The notes under the pieces were generated by a model. The model ran no database searches, was not told the DNA's origin, and saw only the letters and a list, made by a program, of their open reading frames with translations. DNA of 64,000 nt, from positions 128,240 through 192,239 of the forward strand of contig SUZX01000004.1 in the NCBI GenBank assembly GCA_015059735.1, written 5' to 3'. The DNA comes from Rikenellaceae bacterium (GTDB lineage Bacteria; Bacteroidota; Bacteroidia; Bacteroidales; Rikenellaceae). Of this stretch, positions 20,218 through 31,809 are shown in pieces. The number at the start of each line of letters is the position of its first letter. Position 1 is the first letter of the stretch. Both the position numbers and the translations under genes were made by a program.

Positions 20218-20242
20218 ATTCGTTTTGCTTAAAAGGTCCTAC

Positions 20243-21004
20243 TTACTTATTGTTGTTGTTACGACGGCGGCCACCACGACGCTCGCCACGATCACCACGA
20301 CCACGACGTTCGCCACGATCGCCACGATCATTCGAAGTTGCTTGAGCCGAAGTTCCGGCGATCTCGAAGATGTCGCGTTTGCCATATACCGTACCCTGAC
20401 AGATCCAAACCTTGACACCCAAGATACCCACTTTGGTCAAAGCCTCGGTCAGGCAATAATCGATGTCGGCACGGAAAGTGTGCAACGGAATACGTCCCTC
20501 TTTGATGGTCTCGGTACGAGCCATCTCGGCACCACCTACACGACCTGCGACTTGCACCTTGATACCCTCGGCGCCCATACGCATTGTCGAAGCAACGGCG
20601 GTCTTCACTGCGCGGCGGAACGATACACGACCCTCCAACTGGCGAGCAATGTTCTGGCCAACGATAACGGCATCAACCTCCGGACGTTTTACTTCAAAAA
20701 TATTAATCTGAATCTCCTTGCCGGTGAGTTTCTTCAACTCCTCCTTCAATTTGTCAACCTCTTGACCACCCTTACCGATGATGATACCCGGACGAGCAGT
20801 GGAGATGGTTACCGTAACCAGCTTCAGCGTGCGCTCGATGATGATCTTCGAGATGCTAGCCTTAGCCAGACGGACATTCAGATATTTACGAATCTTGGCG
20901 TCTTCTACGAGCTTCTCGGAGAAGTCTTTACCACCAAACCAGTTGGAATCCCAACCACGAATGATACCAAGACGATTTGCTATCGGATTAACTTTCTGTC
21001 CCAT
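20243..21004 (-). CDS. rpsC: 30S ribosomal protein S3 with Arg/Gly-rich tail
   Basis: 253 residues. The KH domain with [18 protein letters not shown] and the C-terminal [16 protein letters not shown] are normal; S3 forms part of the mRNA entry helicase site. After residue ~215 comes a low-complexity tail of repeated [13 protein letters not shown] units ending in RRRNNNNK, encoded by a visibly repetitive DNA stretch at about 20255-20330. Confidence 0.97.
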   Translation of the reverse strand: MGQKVNPIANRLGIIRGWDSNWFGGKDFSEKLVEDAKIRKYLNVRLAKASISKIIIERTLKLVTVTISTARPGIIIGKGGQEVDKLKEELKKLTGKEIQINIFEVKRPEVDAVIVGQNIARQLEGRVSFRRAVKTAVASTMRMGAEGIKVQVAGRVGGAEMARTETIKEGRIPLHTFRADIDYCLTEALTKVGILGVKVWICQGTVYGKRDIFEIAGTSAQATSNDRGDRGERRGRGDRGERRGGRRRNNNNK

Positions 21005-21008
21005 CTGA

Positions 21009-21419
21009 TTATTTGTTTTCTACGGTTACCATTTTGTCAACTACGATCGTCACGTGGTTCGAACGTTTGCGGATACGGTGTGCGCGACCCTGCGGAGCAG
21101 CTTGAATACGTTTCAGCATGCGACCACCATCTACGAATACCTCTTTCACGCAAAGTGCGGTGTCTTCAAGACGCTCGCCTTCATTCTTGGCCTCCCAGTT
21201 TGCGATAGCCGATTTGAGAAGTTTCTCCATACGGATTGACGCCTCCTTCTTCGAGTATCGGAGAATGCCAAGAGCTTTATTGATCTCTACGCCGCGAATG
21301 ATGTCGGCCACAAGGCGCATCTTGCGGGGCGAGGTCGGGCAATCGCGCATGATGGCGATTGCTTTTTGCTTCTTTTCAGCCTTTAATTTCTCGGCTCTTA
21401 TTGCTTTTCTTGCACCCAT
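21009..21419 (-). CDS. rplV: 50S ribosomal protein L22
   Basis: 136 residues. [17 protein letters not shown] and the beta-hairpin loop that lines the exit tunnel ([20 protein letters not shown]) are intact. Between rpsS and rpsC. Confidence 0.98.
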   Translation of the reverse strand: MGARKAIRAEKLKAEKKQKAIAIMRDCPTSPRKMRLVADIIRGVEINKALGILRYSKKEASIRMEKLLKSAIANWEAKNEGERLEDTALCVKEVFVDGGRMLKRIQAAPQGRAHRIRKRSNHVTIVVDKMVTVENK

Positions 21420-21426
21420 TTTCTAC

Positions 21427-21696
21427 CTATTTTTTCTTGTTACCGGAGTGACCGCGGAAGTTGCGCGTGGGAGCAAACTCTCCGAGTTTGTGTCCTACCA
21501 TGTTCTCTGTGACATACACCGGAATAAATTTGTTTCCGTTGTGGACAGCGATCGTCTGACCTACAAAATCAGGCGAGATCATACTTGCTCGCGACCATGT
21601 CTTGATTACCGACTTCTTGTTTCCCTCGGCCTGAGCGACAACTTTCGCTTCAAGTTTGGGGTCGATAAACGGTCCTTTTTTTAATGAACGGCTCAT
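21427..21696 (-). CDS. rpsS: 30S ribosomal protein S19
   Basis: 89 residues. [15 protein letters not shown] at the N terminus and [20 protein letters not shown] at the C terminus are diagnostic. Confidence 0.98.
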   Translation of the reverse strand: MSRSLKKGPFIDPKLEAKVVAQAEGNKKSVIKTWSRASMISPDFVGQTIAVHNGNKFIPVYVTENMVGHKLGEFAPTRNFRGHSGNKKK

Positions 21697-21713
21697 TATG
21701 TACTCTTATTTAA

Positions 21714-22538
21714 TTATTTTTTCTTCTTGGAAATAATGAACTTCGAAGTGGTCTTCTTCGGGTTGCGGGTCTTAGCACCCTTAGCCAAAAGACCCTTGCG
21801 CGAACGGGGATGACCTCCGGAAGCACGTCCTTCACCACCACCCATCGGGTGATCAACAGGGTTCATAACCACACCTCGGTTGCGCGGGCGGCGACCCAGC
21901 CAACGTTCACGACCAGCCTTACCGGAGCTTTCGAGGTTGTGATCGACATTCGACACAACACCTACCGTAGCGCGGCAAGTTACGAGTACCATACGAGTCT
22001 CACCCGAAGGCAACTTGATGATGGCAAATTTGCCCTCACGAGCCAACAGTTGAGCATACGAGCCTGCCGAGCGTGCCATAGCAGCACCTTGGCCGGGGTA
22101 GAGTTCAATATTGTGAACCACCGTACCCAGCGGAATCTCGCTCAAAAAGAGCGTATTTCCCACCTCGGGAGCGACACCTGCGCCACTCATTACGGTTTGG
22201 CCCACTTGGAGTCCGTTCGGTGCGATGATATAACTCTTCTCACCGTCGGCATACACCAAAAGTGCAATACGTGCTGTACGATTCGGATCGTACTCGATTG
22301 TCTTTACAGTCGCAGCGATACCGTCCTTCGAGCGTTTGAAGTCAACGTTACGATACATTTGTTTGTGACCACCACCAATATAGCGGACAGTCATCTTACC
22401 GGCGTTGTTACGTCCTCCGGTGCTCTTCTTGACGCTGAGCAGCGATTTCTCCGGTTTGTTCGTCGTGATTTCGTCGAACGTGCCGATAATCTTATGACGC
22501 GTACCTGCGGTTACAGGTTTGAATTTTCTTACTGCCAT
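21714..22538 (-). CDS. rplB: 50S ribosomal protein L2
   Basis: 274 residues; essential for peptidyl transferase assembly. The motif [20 protein letters not shown] contains the highly conserved histidine region, and [19 protein letters not shown] is in the N-terminal domain. Confidence 0.98.
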   Translation of the reverse strand: MAVRKFKPVTAGTRHKIIGTFDEITTNKPEKSLLSVKKSTGGRNNAGKMTVRYIGGGHKQMYRNVDFKRSKDGIAATVKTIEYDPNRTARIALLVYADGEKSYIIAPNGLQVGQTVMSGAGVAPEVGNTLFLSEIPLGTVVHNIELYPGQGAAMARSAGSYAQLLAREGKFAIIKLPSGETRMVLVTCRATVGVVSNVDHNLESSGKAGRERWLGRRPRNRGVVMNPVDHPMGGGEGRASGGHPRSRKGLLAKGAKTRNPKKTTSKFIISKKKK

Positions 22539-22543
22539 CTTCG

Positions 22544-22834
22544 TTAGATATTACTGTAAAAATCAATCTTATCTCCGTCCTTCAAGGTCACAATAGCTTT
22601 CTTGAAGTTGTTAGTGCGGCCCTCCAAAAGCCCTGCTTTGGTGTAGCGGCTTTTGAGTTTGCCCATGTAGTTCACGGTGTTCACATCGGTCACGACGACG
22701 TTGTACATCTGCTCTACGGCATTGCGAATTTGCAGCTTGTTAGCTCTTACGTCAACGATAAAACCGTAGCGATTCAACTTTTCGCCCTGAATCGTCATTT
22801 TCTCGGTCAAAACCGGCTTAATAATAATTTCCAT
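22544..22834 (-). CDS. rplW: 50S ribosomal protein L23
   Basis: 96 residues; exit-tunnel docking site for trigger factor and [22 protein letters not shown] and [17 protein letters not shown] are typical. Five bp upstream of rplB. Confidence 0.97.
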   Translation of the reverse strand: MEIIIKPVLTEKMTIQGEKLNRYGFIVDVRANKLQIRNAVEQMYNVVVTDVNTVNYMGKLKSRYTKAGLLEGRTNNFKKAIVTLKDGDKIDFYSNI

Positions 22835-22848
22835 TGTGTTTTGCGTTT

Positions 22849-23475
22849 TTAAGCTAACATCGTATTCAATACATTCTCTGCGCCCTCAACCATTACGATA
22901 GCCGAAGCGTTCATCACGTCGTATGTGCAAACGTTCTGAGCCAAAACGGGCTTCACGTAAGGCAGGTTGCGGCACGACAATTGGAGGTTCACGTTACCCT
23001 CGGGGAGAACCAACAACACCTTCTTGTCTGCAACTTTCAAAGCCTCAGCCATAGCCACTACGCTCTTGGTCTTCGGAGCCTCGAAAGCAGGCGACTCGAT
23101 AACGGTGATAACACCGGCCTGAGCCTTGTAGGTCAATGCGCTACGACGAGCCAACTGTTTGAGTTTCTTGTTGAGTTTGAAGCTGTAATCGCGGGGTACA
23201 GGACCGAACACACGACCACCACCCGGGAAGAGAGGCGACAAGATGCTACCTGCACGAGCACCACCGGTACCCTTTTGACGTTTGAGTTTACGGGTAGAAC
23301 CGGCAACCTCGTTACGTTGTTTAGCTTTGTGTGTTCCCTGACGCTGATCGGCGAGGTACTGCTTCACGTCGAGATAGATAGCGTGGTCATTAGCCTCCAC
23401 GCCGAAAACGGCATCCGAAAGAACTACCTTACGACCCGTTTCATTACCTTGGATGTTTAATACTGCTAATTCCAT
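22849..23475 (-). CDS. rplD: 50S ribosomal protein L4
   Basis: 208 residues from the ATG at 23475; the alternative start at 23487 would overlap rplC. The tunnel-constriction loop [19 protein letters not shown] is present. L4 autoregulates the S10 operon in E. coli, but no L4 leader structure was sought here. Confidence 0.97.
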   Translation of the reverse strand: MELAVLNIQGNETGRKVVLSDAVFGVEANDHAIYLDVKQYLADQRQGTHKAKQRNEVAGSTRKLKRQKGTGGARAGSILSPLFPGGGRVFGPVPRDYSFKLNKKLKQLARRSALTYKAQAGVITVIESPAFEAPKTKSVVAMAEALKVADKKVLLVLPEGNVNLQLSCRNLPYVKPVLAQNVCTYDVMNASAIVMVEGAENVLNTMLA

Positions 23476-23476
23476 A

Positions 23477-24091
23477 CTACTTCTCAATCGTTAAATAAGC
23501 ACCTTTGGCTCCCGGAATCGAACCTTTCACTAAGATAAGGTTGCTCTCAGGAATAACTTTCAAAACTCGCAGGTTCAAAACCTTAACCTGCTCACCGCCC
23601 ATTTGGCCGGGAAGACGCTTGCCTTTGAAGACGCGCGAAGGATAGGAAGAAGCTCCAAGTGAACCCGGCTTACGCTGACGGTTGTGCTGACCGTGAGTCT
23701 GTCCACCGACACCGCCGAAACCATGACGCTTCACTACACCCTGAAAACCTTTACCTTTCGAGATCCCGGTCACGTCAACCCAATCCTCCTCCGAGAAGAG
23801 ATCCACAGTAAGCGTGTCGCCGAGAGCCACTTCGGGCATACCCTTGAATTCTGCAAGCTTGCGCTTGGGAGTAGTGCCGGCTTTCTTGAAGTGACCTAAC
23901 AAACTGCTGCTGGTGTGCTTTTCACTTTTCTCGTCATAGGCAATCTGAACTGCTTCGTAGGAGTCCTTCTCCACAGTCTTGATTTGCGTAACCACACACG
24001 GACCAGCCTCGATAACAGTGCATGGTATATTCTTACCCTCGGCACTGTAAACGGAAGTCATTCCGATTTTCTTTCCAATAAGTCCTGACAT
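23477..24091 (-). CDS. rplC: 50S ribosomal protein L3
   Basis: 204 residues. [15 protein letters not shown] and the conserved [20 protein letters not shown] loop, which reaches toward the peptidyl transferase centre, are diagnostic. Second gene of the S10 cluster. Confidence 0.98.
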   Translation of the reverse strand: MSGLIGKKIGMTSVYSAEGKNIPCTVIEAGPCVVTQIKTVEKDSYEAVQIAYDEKSEKHTSSSLLGHFKKAGTTPKRKLAEFKGMPEVALGDTLTVDLFSEEDWVDVTGISKGKGFQGVVKRHGFGGVGGQTHGQHNRQRKPGSLGASSYPSRVFKGKRLPGQMGGEQVKVLNLRVLKVIPESNLILVKGSIPGAKGAYLTIEK

Positions 24092-24157
24092 TTGTTGTCG
24101 AATTACGTTTGTTATAAATTAAAAGTGATGTTTTGAGCTATTTCAAACCGCTCCCGA

Positions 24158-24463
24158 TCACACTTTGATCTCTACCTCAACACCCGAGGGAAGCTCCAAC
24201 TTCATCAAGGCGTCGATCGTCTTAGGCGTCGACGAATAGATGTCGAGGATGCGTTTGAAGGTGCAGAGTTGGAACTGCTCGCGAGCTTTCTTATTGACGA
24301 AAGTCGAGCGGTTAACCGTAAAAATCTGCTTGCGTGTGGGGAGGGGCACAGGACCGCTGACAACAGCACCCGTGCTCTTCACAGTCTTCACAATCTTCTC
24401 GGCCGACTTGTCCACAAGATTGTGATCAAAAGACTTTAATTTGATTCTGATTTTCTGGTTCAT
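24158..24463 (-). CDS. rpsJ: 30S ribosomal protein S10
   Basis: 101 residues, also the NusE partner in antitermination. [21 protein letters not shown] and [20 protein letters not shown] are typical. It follows fusA by only 8 bp, without a tuf gene between them, as in other Bacteroidetes. Confidence 0.98.
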   Translation of the reverse strand: MNQKIRIKLKSFDHNLVDKSAEKIVKTVKSTGAVVSGPVPLPTRKQIFTVNRSTFVNKKAREQFQLCTFKRILDIYSSTPKTIDALMKLELPSGVEVEIKV

Positions 24464-24471
24464 ATTGTTTC

Positions 24472-26583
24472 TTATTCTATATCCTTACGTTTACCACTCG
24501 CTTTCTCGATGATCTCCTTAGCCAAGTTGGCAGGAACCTCTTCGAAGTGCGAGAACTCCATAGACGAGGTAGCGCGACCCGACGAAATCGTACGCAGCAC
24601 AGTTACATAACCGAACATCTCGGCAAGAGGCACTTTGGCTTTTACCACACGGGCGGTACCTTTCGACTCCATACCCGTAATTTGGCCACGACGTTTGTTC
24701 AAGTCACCGATAATATCACCCATGTTCTCCTCGGGAGTAACCACCTCAACAGACATGATAGGCTCCATGATAACCGAACCGGCTTTGGGAGCAGCAGCAC
24801 GATAACCGTTGCGGGCAGCGATCTCGAACGACAATTGGTCGGAGTCCACCGGGTGGAACGAACCATCTTTGAGGGTTACTTTCATCGAGTCCATCGTATA
24901 GCCGGCAAGAGCACCATTGGCCATAGCAGCCTCGAAACCTTTCTGTACCGAAGGAATGAACTCTTTGGGGATGTTACCGCCCTTAACTTCATCAACGAAC
25001 GTAAGACCCATCTTACCCTCTTCGGCAGGACCGATCTCGAAGATGATATCGGCAAACTTACCACGACCACCGGTCTGCTTCTTGAAGACCTCACGGTGTT
25101 GTACGGTAGTTGTAAGAGCCTCTTTGTAGTTCACCTGCGGAGCTCCCTGATTGATCTCTACACCGAACTCGCGACGCAGACGGTCAACGATGATGTCAAG
25201 GTGGAGCTCACCCATACCGCTGATTACGGTCTGACCCGAATCCTCATCGGTATGTACAGTAAACGTTGGATCCTCCTCGGCCAATTTTGCCAAAGCGATA
25301 CCAAGTTTATCGAGGTCTTTCTGAGTTTTGGGCTCAACAGCCAAACCGATCACCGGCTCGGGGAATGTCATTTGTTCGAGAACGATCGGAGCATTCTCAG
25401 CGCAAAGTGTATCACCCGTGCGGATCTCTTTGAAACCTACGGCTGCACAGATGTCACCAGCAGAAACCGTCTCCAACGGATTCTGTTTGTTGGCGTGCAT
25501 CTGGTAGATACGGCTGATACGCTCACGTTTGCCACTGCGTGCATTCAACACATAAGAACCTGCATCGAGTTTACCCGAGTAAACGCGCACGAAAGCCAAA
25601 CGACCTACGAACGGGTCGGTAGCAATCTTAAATGCCAAACCACAGAACGAATCGTTATCAGTGGCGTTGCGAACCTCCTCAGCCTCGGTTTTGGGGTTGA
25701 TACCCGTAACGGCGGGGACATCCAGCGGCGAGGGCAGGAAAGCCATCACATAGTCAAGCAACTTCTGAACGCCTTTGTTGTGGAACGACGAGCCACAGAG
25801 CATCGGAACGATCTGCATCGAGATCGTAGCCTTACGAATTGCTTCGAGCAACTCTTCGGGAGTGATCGAATCGGGATCCTCAAAGAATTTCTCCATCAGT
25901 GCATCATCGGTTGCTGCCACCTCCTCGATCAATTTGGCACGCCACTCGGCAGCCTCCTCTTTCATCGAAGCAGGAATCTCACGCAACTCAAAGTTGTCAC
26001 GAACGGTCTTGTCATCGAAGTAGTAGATCGCATTATTATATATAAGGTCTACCAAACCCTCGAATTTATCCTCTACACCGATCGGCAACACAACGGGCAA
26101 AGCCGTTGTTCCAAAGTGCTCTTTAATCTGCGAGCATACGGCATAGAAATCAGCACCCGTGCGGTCCATCTTGTTAACGTAACCGATACGGGGAACGTTG
26201 TATTTGTCAGCCTGACGCCATACGGTCTCCGACTGGGGCTCCACACCACCAACGGCGCAGAACGTAGCGATAGCACCGTCGAGTACACGCAACGAACGTT
26301 CTACCTCAACGGTAAAATCGACGTGTCCCGGGGTATCGATCAAGTTGATCTGATACTGGTGGTCTTTGTACTGCCAGAAAGCTGTCGTAGCAGCCGAGGT
26401 AATCGTAATACCGCGCTCCTGCTCTTGAACCATCCAGTCCATAGTGGCAGCACCCTCGTGGGTCTCACCGATTTTGTGGGTTTTACCTGTATAGAAAAGG
26501 ATACGCTCCGACGTAGTGGTCTTACCGGCATCGATGTGCGCCATGATACCGATATTACGCGTATATTTCAAGTCTCTTGCCAT
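24472..26583 (-). CDS. fusA: Elongation factor G
   Basis: GTPase that drives ribosomal translocation; 703 residues, full length. G1 [16 protein letters not shown]2 in the [10 protein letters not shown] switch, G3 DTPGHVDFT and G4 NKMD are all intact, followed by domains II-V including [19 protein letters not shown]. This is therefore the canonical GTP-hydrolysing copy in the str operon, not the divergent second EF-G that some Bacteroides also carry. Confidence 0.98.
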   Translation of the reverse strand: MARDLKYTRNIGIMAHIDAGKTTTSERILFYTGKTHKIGETHEGAATMDWMVQEQERGITITSAATTAFWQYKDHQYQINLIDTPGHVDFTVEVERSLRVLDGAIATFCAVGGVEPQSETVWRQADKYNVPRIGYVNKMDRTGADFYAVCSQIKEHFGTTALPVVLPIGVEDKFEGLVDLIYNNAIYYFDDKTVRDNFELREIPASMKEEAAEWRAKLIEEVAATDDALMEKFFEDPDSITPEELLEAIRKATISMQIVPMLCGSSFHNKGVQKLLDYVMAFLPSPLDVPAVTGINPKTEAEEVRNATDNDSFCGLAFKIATDPFVGRLAFVRVYSGKLDAGSYVLNARSGKRERISRIYQMHANKQNPLETVSAGDICAAVGFKEIRTGDTLCAENAPIVLEQMTFPEPVIGLAVEPKTQKDLDKLGIALAKLAEEDPTFTVHTDEDSGQTVISGMGELHLDIIVDRLRREFGVEINQGAPQVNYKEALTTTVQHREVFKKQTGGRGKFADIIFEIGPAEEGKMGLTFVDEVKGGNIPKEFIPSVQKGFEAAMANGALAGYTMDSMKVTLKDGSFHPVDSDQLSFEIAARNGYRAAAPKAGSVIMEPIMSVEVVTPEENMGDIIGDLNKRRGQITGMESKGTARVVKAKVPLAEMFGYVTVLRTISSGRATSSMEFSHFEEVPANLAKEIIEKASGKRKDIE

Positions 26584-26597
26584 CGTTAGTATCCTTT

Positions 26598-27074
26598 TTA
26601 GAATCTAAAATGAGCAAATGCCTTGTTGGCCTCTGCCATGCGGTGCATCTCCTCTTTACGCTTGAAGGCAGCACCCTGCTGATTGTAAGCGTCGATAATC
26701 TCGGCGGCAAGTTTGTCAGCCATCGTCTTTCCGGCGCGCTTGCGGGAATAGAGGACAAGGTTTTTCATGGAAATAGAAATCTTGCGCTCCGGACGAACCT
26801 CCATAGGAACTTGGAAAGTCGCGCCACCGATACGCTTCGATTTCACTTCGACTTGGGGCGTGATGTTCTCCAAGGCCTGTTTCCAGATTTCCAACGGAGA
26901 TTTATCAGCATCCTTCATCTTCTTGCCTACAACATCCAACGAATCGTAGAAAATCGTGTAGGCAATACTCTTCTTACCATCCAGCATAAGGTTGTTCACG
27001 AAACGGGTCACAGCCACGTCTCCGAACTTCGGATCCGGAAGTAGAATTCGCTTTTTTGGCTTAGCTTTTCTCAT
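26598..27074 (-). CDS. rpsG: 30S ribosomal protein S7
   Basis: 158 residues; head nucleator and E-site contact, str-operon repressor in E. coli. [18 protein letters not shown] and the C-terminal [16 protein letters not shown] are diagnostic. Confidence 0.98.
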   Translation of the reverse strand: MRKAKPKKRILLPDPKFGDVAVTRFVNNLMLDGKKSIAYTIFYDSLDVVGKKMKDADKSPLEIWKQALENITPQVEVKSKRIGGATFQVPMEVRPERKISISMKNLVLYSRKRAGKTMADKLAAEIIDAYNQQGAAFKRKEEMHRMAEANKAFAHFRF

Positions 27075-27115
27075 TGCTTATAAAAATAATCAGTTAATTC
27101 TTTTGTAGGGATTGA

Positions 27116-27496
27116 CTATTTACCTGCTTTGGGGCGTTTTGCACCGTATTTCGAGCGACGCTGGCGACGACCGTCAACACCGGCCGAATCGAGCGCACCG
27201 CGCACGAGGTGATAACGAACACCCGGGAGGTCCTTCACACGACCACCACGGACGAGCACGATCGAGTGCTCTTGCAGATTGTGACCCTCTCCGGGGATGT
27301 AGGCGTTGACCTCCTTACCGTTGGTCAATCTCACACGTGCCACCTTACGCATAGCCGAGTTAGGCTTTTTCGGGGTCGTAGTGTACACACGCGTACATAC
27401 GCCTCGGCGTTGAGGACACGCGGCGAGTGCCGGCGACTTCGATTTGTCTTCCAGCGCAACTCGACCGTTTCTCACTAACTGTTGGATAGTTGGCAT
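27116..27496 (-). CDS. rpsL: 30S ribosomal protein S12
   Basis: 126 residues; decoding-centre protein. [17 protein letters not shown] and [16 protein letters not shown] carry the lysines whose mutation causes streptomycin resistance, here in wild-type form. First gene of the long leftward block, about 60 bp from its promoter. Confidence 0.98.
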   Translation of the reverse strand: MPTIQQLVRNGRVALEDKSKSPALAACPQRRGVCTRVYTTTPKKPNSAMRKVARVRLTNGKEVNAYIPGEGHNLQEHSIVLVRGGRVKDLPGVRYHLVRGALDSAGVDGRRQRRSKYGAKRPKAGK

Positions 27497-27554
27497 TTCT
27501 TAATTTGTCCTTTAATTGTTAAAAAAATCTATTTCCATTGTCCAAAATGGACTG

Positions 27555-27583
27555 CAAAGGTACGCATTTTTTTTGAATTACAA
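27555..27583 (-). promoter_or_regulatory. Promoter of the str/S10/spc ribosomal block
   Basis: On the minus strand TTG (27581-27583), 18 bp, TACCTTTG (27555-27562). The leader to rpsL is about 50 nt. This is the only strong promoter seen upstream of rpsL. Confidence 0.65.
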
Positions 27584-27912
27584 TATATACGCGCATCTTT
27601 TTTCGCGTTTTTTCAGGCTTTTATGGATTTTTTCATTCTTTTTACTTATAAAATCCATAAATATATACATAAACACTTATACATGCATTTATAACACCCT
27701 ATTCATCAACCGCATATATATTCTGGAAACTATACCAACTTCGGAATAGACCGAGGCTTGTTTTCGCGCCGAAATCCGACCGAAAATCAAAAGATTTGCA
27801 AAAAAATCAGGATATTTTTGTCACATCGGGAGTGAAATAAAAAGTTTTCGTTAATTTTGCCAAAATTATCCAATATATCAATACAATTCCTCCGCCAAAA
27901 ACACAACTATAT
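27584..27912. other. AT-rich divergent region between rpsL and leuS
   Basis: No gene seen. It separates two divergent transcription units and contains leuS -7-like elements TATTTTTG (27813-27820) and TAATTTTG (27852-27859). The latter is better placed, giving a leader of about 50 nt, but neither has a well-spaced TTTG upstream. Confidence 0.5.
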
Positions 27913-30669
27913 ATGGAATACAATTTCAAAGAGCTCGAATCGAAATGGCAGCAACGCTGGAAAGAGCAAAAAACCTATCAGGTGAAAACCGATCCTTCGC
28001 GACCGAAATTCTATGTACTCGACATGTTCCCCTACCCCTCGGGAGCAGGTTTGCATGTCGGCCATCCGCTGGGCTACATCGCCTCCGACATCTATTCGCG
28101 TTACAAACGTTTGAAAGGGTTCAACGTCTTGCACCCCATGGGTTACGATGCGTTCGGTCTGCCAGCCGAACAATACGCCATCCAAACGGGACAACATCCG
28201 GCCGTAACCACCGAGCGCAACATCGCCCGCTACCGCGAGCAGTTGGATAAAATCGGATTCTCGTTTGATTGGGATCGCGAGGTACGCACCTGTGAGCCCG
28301 ATTATTATAAATGGACACAATGGGCGTTCCTGAAAATGTTTGCCCACTACTACAACCGCAAAACTCAAAAAGCAGAGCCGATCGAACAACTGATCGCCGC
28401 ATTCGAAAAGAGCGGAACGACCGGAACGGATGCAGCCTGCACAACGCAGATGCACTTCACTGCCGAGGAGTGGAACGGCTGGAATGAGGCCAAACGCGAA
28501 CAGGTATTGCAGAACTATCGGTTGGCATTCCGCGCCGACACGATGGTCAATTGGTGTCCGAAATTGGGCACGGTATTAGCCAACGACGAGGTACGTGATG
28601 GGCTGTCGGTGCGTGGCGGTTACCCCGTAGAGCAAAAACGCATGAAACAGTGGTTGCTCCGCGTAACAGCTTACGCCCAACGCATGCTCGATGGTTTGGA
28701 GAAACTCGAATGGAGCGACTCGCTGAAAGAGATCCAGCGCAACTGGATCGGTCGTTCCGAGGGAGCACAAGTCTTCTTCGATATTCAAGGATCGGACAAG
28801 AAACTTGAAATCTTTACCACCCGCCCCGACACTATTTTCGGCGTAACATTTATGGTAATCGCCCCCGAGCACGAGTGGGTGGGTGAACTGACAACAGCCG
28901 AGAACAAAGCCGCCGTCGAAAATTATATCTCTGAAGCTCGCAAACGTTCGGAGCGCGAACGTATTGCCGAAACCCGTCGTGTAAGTGGCGTGGCAACCGG
29001 CTCATACGCCATCAACCCCTTCACCGGCAAAGCAATTCCGATCTATATTTCAGATTATGTATTGGCCGGCTACGGCACGGGAGCCATCATGGCTGTTCCG
29101 GCACACGATTCGCGCGACTACGCCTTTGCCCGCCACTTCGGAATCGAGATTATTCCGGTAGTCGAGGGAGGCAACCTCGAAGTCGAGTCGTATGACGCCA
29201 AAGAGGGCAAAGTAATCAACTCCGATTTCCTCAACGGCAAAGATGTAAAAGAGGCTATCGGACTGATGTTCGACGAGGTTGAGCGTCGCGGATTGGGCAA
29301 GAAACTCATCAACTACCGTCTGCGCGATGCGATCTTCTCGCGCCAGCGTTATTGGGGTGAGCCGTTCCCCATCTATTATAAGGAGGACACCGCCTACCCG
29401 TTGGCAGAAGATAAATTGCCATTGGAGTTACCTCCGATCAAAGACTTCGGACCTACGGAGCAGGGTGAACCGCCTTTGGCACGAGTACAAGGATGGAATA
29501 CCCCCGAAGGTTATCCTTTCGAGCTATCGACCATGCCCGGATTTGCCGGATCATCGGCCTACTTCCTGCGCTACATGGATCCGCACAACAACGAGGCTCT
29601 CGTAAGTCGCGAAGCCAACGAATATTGGCGCAATGTCGATCTCTATGTCGGTGGTATCGAACACGCTACGGGTCACCTGATGTACTCGCGTTTTTGGAAT
29701 ATGTTCCTCTATGATTTGGGCTATATCTGCGAAGAGGAGCCCTTCCGCAAGTTGGTGAATCAGGGCATGATTCAGGGTCGTTCGAACTTCGTATATCGCG
29801 TGGTCGGCACCAACCAATTCGTATCGCTCGGATTGAAAGATCAATATGAAACCCAAGAGATCCACGTTGATGTAAATATCGTGAAGAACGATGTTTTGGA
29901 TCTCGACGCATTCCGCGCTTGGATGCCCGACTTCAAAGATGCCGAGTTTATCCTTGAAGACGGTAAATATATCTGCGGCTGGGCCATTGAGAAGATGTCG
30001 AAATCGATGTACAACGTGGTCAATCCCGACTACATCGTCGAGAACTACGGAGCCGACACGTTGCGCATGTACGAGATGTTCCTCGGTCCGTTGGAGCAGT
30101 CGAAACCCTGGGACACAAACGGCATCGACGGTGTACACAAATTCCTGCGTCGTTTCTGGCGATTGTTCCTCGACCGCGAAGGAAACTTCCGCGTTTCGGA
30201 TGAAGCTGCCGATGAGAAGGAGTTGCGCACACTGCACAAGACGATCAAAAAGGTAACCGAAGATATCGAGAACTTCTCGTTTAACACCTCGGTTGCAGCC
30301 TTCATGATCTGTCTCAACGAGTTGGGCGACTGCAACAAGCGTGCAATCCTCGAACCGTTGACCATTTTGCTAGCTCCCTATGCTCCGCATATTACCGAGG
30401 AGTTGTGGTCGCAACTCGGACATACCACTTCGATTTGCGATGCAGCTTATCCGGTATATGACGAGCAGTACCTTGTACAGAGCACCATCGAATACCCCGT
30501 ATCGATCAACGGCAAGATGCGATTCCGCAAAAGCTACCCTGCTACGGCGACTCCGGCCGAGATTCAGGTCGATATTGTCACAGCTCCCGAGGGACAAAAA
30601 TGGCTCGCCGGACAAACCCCGAAAAAGATTATCGTTGTAGCCGGAAAAATCATCAACGTCGTACTCTAA
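27913..30669 (+). CDS. leuS: Leucyl-tRNA synthetase
   Basis: Class I synthetase of 918 residues charging tRNA-Leu. The HIGH-type motif is in [16 protein letters not shown], the KMSKS motif near residue 695 (KMSKSMYN), the zinc-domain/editing CP1 insert in the middle ([20 protein letters not shown] is the conserved editing-site sequence), and an anticodon-binding domain is at the C terminus. Full length and typical of Bacteroidetes. Confidence 0.98.
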   Translation: MEYNFKELESKWQQRWKEQKTYQVKTDPSRPKFYVLDMFPYPSGAGLHVGHPLGYIASDIYSRYKRLKGFNVLHPMGYDAFGLPAEQYAIQTGQHPAVTTERNIARYREQLDKIGFSFDWDREVRTCEPDYYKWTQWAFLKMFAHYYNRKTQKAEPIEQLIAAFEKSGTTGTDAACTTQMHFTAEEWNGWNEAKREQVLQNYRLAFRADTMVNWCPKLGTVLANDEVRDGLSVRGGYPVEQKRMKQWLLRVTAYAQRMLDGLEKLEWSDSLKEIQRNWIGRSEGAQVFFDIQGSDKKLEIFTTRPDTIFGVTFMVIAPEHEWVGELTTAENKAAVENYISEARKRSERERIAETRRVSGVATGSYAINPFTGKAIPIYISDYVLAGYGTGAIMAVPAHDSRDYAFARHFGIEIIPVVEGGNLEVESYDAKEGKVINSDFLNGKDVKEAIGLMFDEVERRGLGKKLINYRLRDAIFSRQRYWGEPFPIYYKEDTAYPLAEDKLPLELPPIKDFGPTEQGEPPLARVQGWNTPEGYPFELSTMPGFAGSSAYFLRYMDPHNNEALVSREANEYWRNVDLYVGGIEHATGHLMYSRFWNMFLYDLGYICEEEPFRKLVNQGMIQGRSNFVYRVVGTNQFVSLGLKDQYETQEIHVDVNIVKNDVLDLDAFRAWMPDFKDAEFILEDGKYICGWAIEKMSKSMYNVVNPDYIVENYGADTLRMYEMFLGPLEQSKPWDTNGIDGVHKFLRRFWRLFLDREGNFRVSDEAADEKELRTLHKTIKKVTEDIENFSFNTSVAAFMICLNELGDCNKRAILEPLTILLAPYAPHITEELWSQLGHTTSICDAAYPVYDEQYLVQSTIEYPVSINGKMRFRKSYPATATPAEIQVDIVTAPEGQKWLAGQTPKKIIVVAGKIINVVL

Positions 30670-30680
30670 TCACAACAAAA

Positions 30681-31553
30681 ATGAAACGACTTTCAACTAT
30701 CCTCGTTCTTTTATTATTTTCCGCAGCGACCGCAGTAGCCAGAAACTACGGACAAACCGCTACGGTGCGTATTTGGGACAACACCACTGCTCCTCACAGC
30801 AACGGTATTACCACTCCCGAAGAGGAGCCACGCCCCAATCGGTTGGCCAAGACGTCAATCACCGAACTCTATATCTTCGCTGCCGATAAGGCCAAAGACA
30901 AAGGCATGGCCATCGTAATATGCCCGGGAGGAGGTTATGCAAGGCTTAGTATGGATACCGAGGGATATTTAGTTGCCCAATGGTTGGCGGCCAATGGAAT
31001 TACTGCCGCTGTTTTGAAATATCGCATGCCCAACGGACATCCCGAAGTCCCATTAGAAGATGCCGAACAGGCAATACGCATCATGCGCGGATTGGCTTCC
31101 GGAGCTGAGGGTTACACCTCGGAGAGAGTCGGAATCATGGGATTCTCGGCCGGAGGTCACTTGGCAGCTTATGCCTCGACATTGGGCAAGTGCCGGCCGG
31201 CATTCTCGGTACTGTTCTATCCGGTCATCACGGGAAACCCCGCCAAGACCCACAAAGGAACTTTCGACAATCTGTTGCGAGAAAAGCGTACCACCGAAAC
31301 GGAATTTTATTACTCGTTGCAAAACCAAGTCACAAACGAAACACCACAAACCCTATTGTTGCTTTCGGATGACGACCGCACTGTTCCTCCGGAAAACAGC
31401 ATATTCTATTACAACGCATTGAAAATGCACGGAGTCAAAGCCTCCATGCACATCTACCCTACGGGCGGACACGGTTGGGGCATACGCGACCGATTCAAAT
31501 ACAAAAGCCAGTGGCAGGAGGCATTGCTCGATTGGTTAAGCAATCTGAAATAG
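30681..31553 (+). CDS. Secreted alpha/beta hydrolase (acetyl-xylan-esterase-like)
   Basis: 290 residues from ATG 30681, with a signal peptide (MKRLSTILVLLLFSAATAVA). The oxyanion motif CPGGGYARLS, nucleophile elbow GFSAGGHLAA, the acid in LSDDDRTVPPEN and the base in TGGHGWG make a complete triad of the BD-FAE/esterase-lipase type found next to glycoside hydrolases. The likely role is deacetylating polysaccharides or glycans in the periplasm; the substrate is unknown. Starts 11 bp after leuS. Confidence 0.85.
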   Translation: MKRLSTILVLLLFSAATAVARNYGQTATVRIWDNTTAPHSNGITTPEEEPRPNRLAKTSITELYIFAADKAKDKGMAIVICPGGGYARLSMDTEGYLVAQWLAANGITAAVLKYRMPNGHPEVPLEDAEQAIRIMRGLASGAEGYTSERVGIMGFSAGGHLAAYASTLGKCRPAFSVLFYPVITGNPAKTHKGTFDNLLREKRTTETEFYYSLQNQVTNETPQTLLLLSDDDRTVPPENSIFYYNALKMHGVKASMHIYPTGGHGWGIRDRFKYKSQWQEALLDWLSNLK

Positions 31554-31621
31554 ACACAACTTTACAGTCCAAAACCGTAAAGAGCATGGAAAAAGAGATT
31601 GGCAGGAAACAGTAACGATAA

Positions 31622-31657
31622 GGGCTGTCCGACAAACGAGTCGTGACAGCCTTTTTT
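31622..31657 (+). terminator. Terminator after the esterase gene
   Basis: GGCTGTC and GACAGCC arms (7 bp) with a 15-nt loop, followed by six T residues. Confidence 0.75.
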
Positions 31658-31725
31658 ATCGGAAGTTGCATCACAAAATTTTGCTTATTTTAAGGAGAAT
31701 TACTCCATTTTTCGCCGAAAATGCT

Positions 31726-31733
31726 TAACTTTG
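31726..31733 (+). promoter_or_regulatory. GH92 gene promoter -7 element
   Basis: TAACTTTG matches TAnnTTTG, 77 bp before the GH92 ATG and after the upstream terminator, supporting independent transcription of the GH92-GH20 pair. Confidence 0.5.
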
Positions 31734-31809
31734 AGCAAATTGTCTGACCAAGAGTCAAAAAACCTTCGGAGCAGATATTGAAGAGGATATTCATGCAAAA
31801 ACCAACTAT

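Noticed and set aside
20195..21208. 337-codon open frame antisense to rpsC and rplV
   Set aside because: Thr-rich shadow of two ribosomal protein genes, with no recognisable family.
24547..26589. 680-codon open frame antisense to fusA
   Set aside because: Its length comes from codon bias of the highly conserved fusA gene on the other strand; no start context, promoter or domain supports it.
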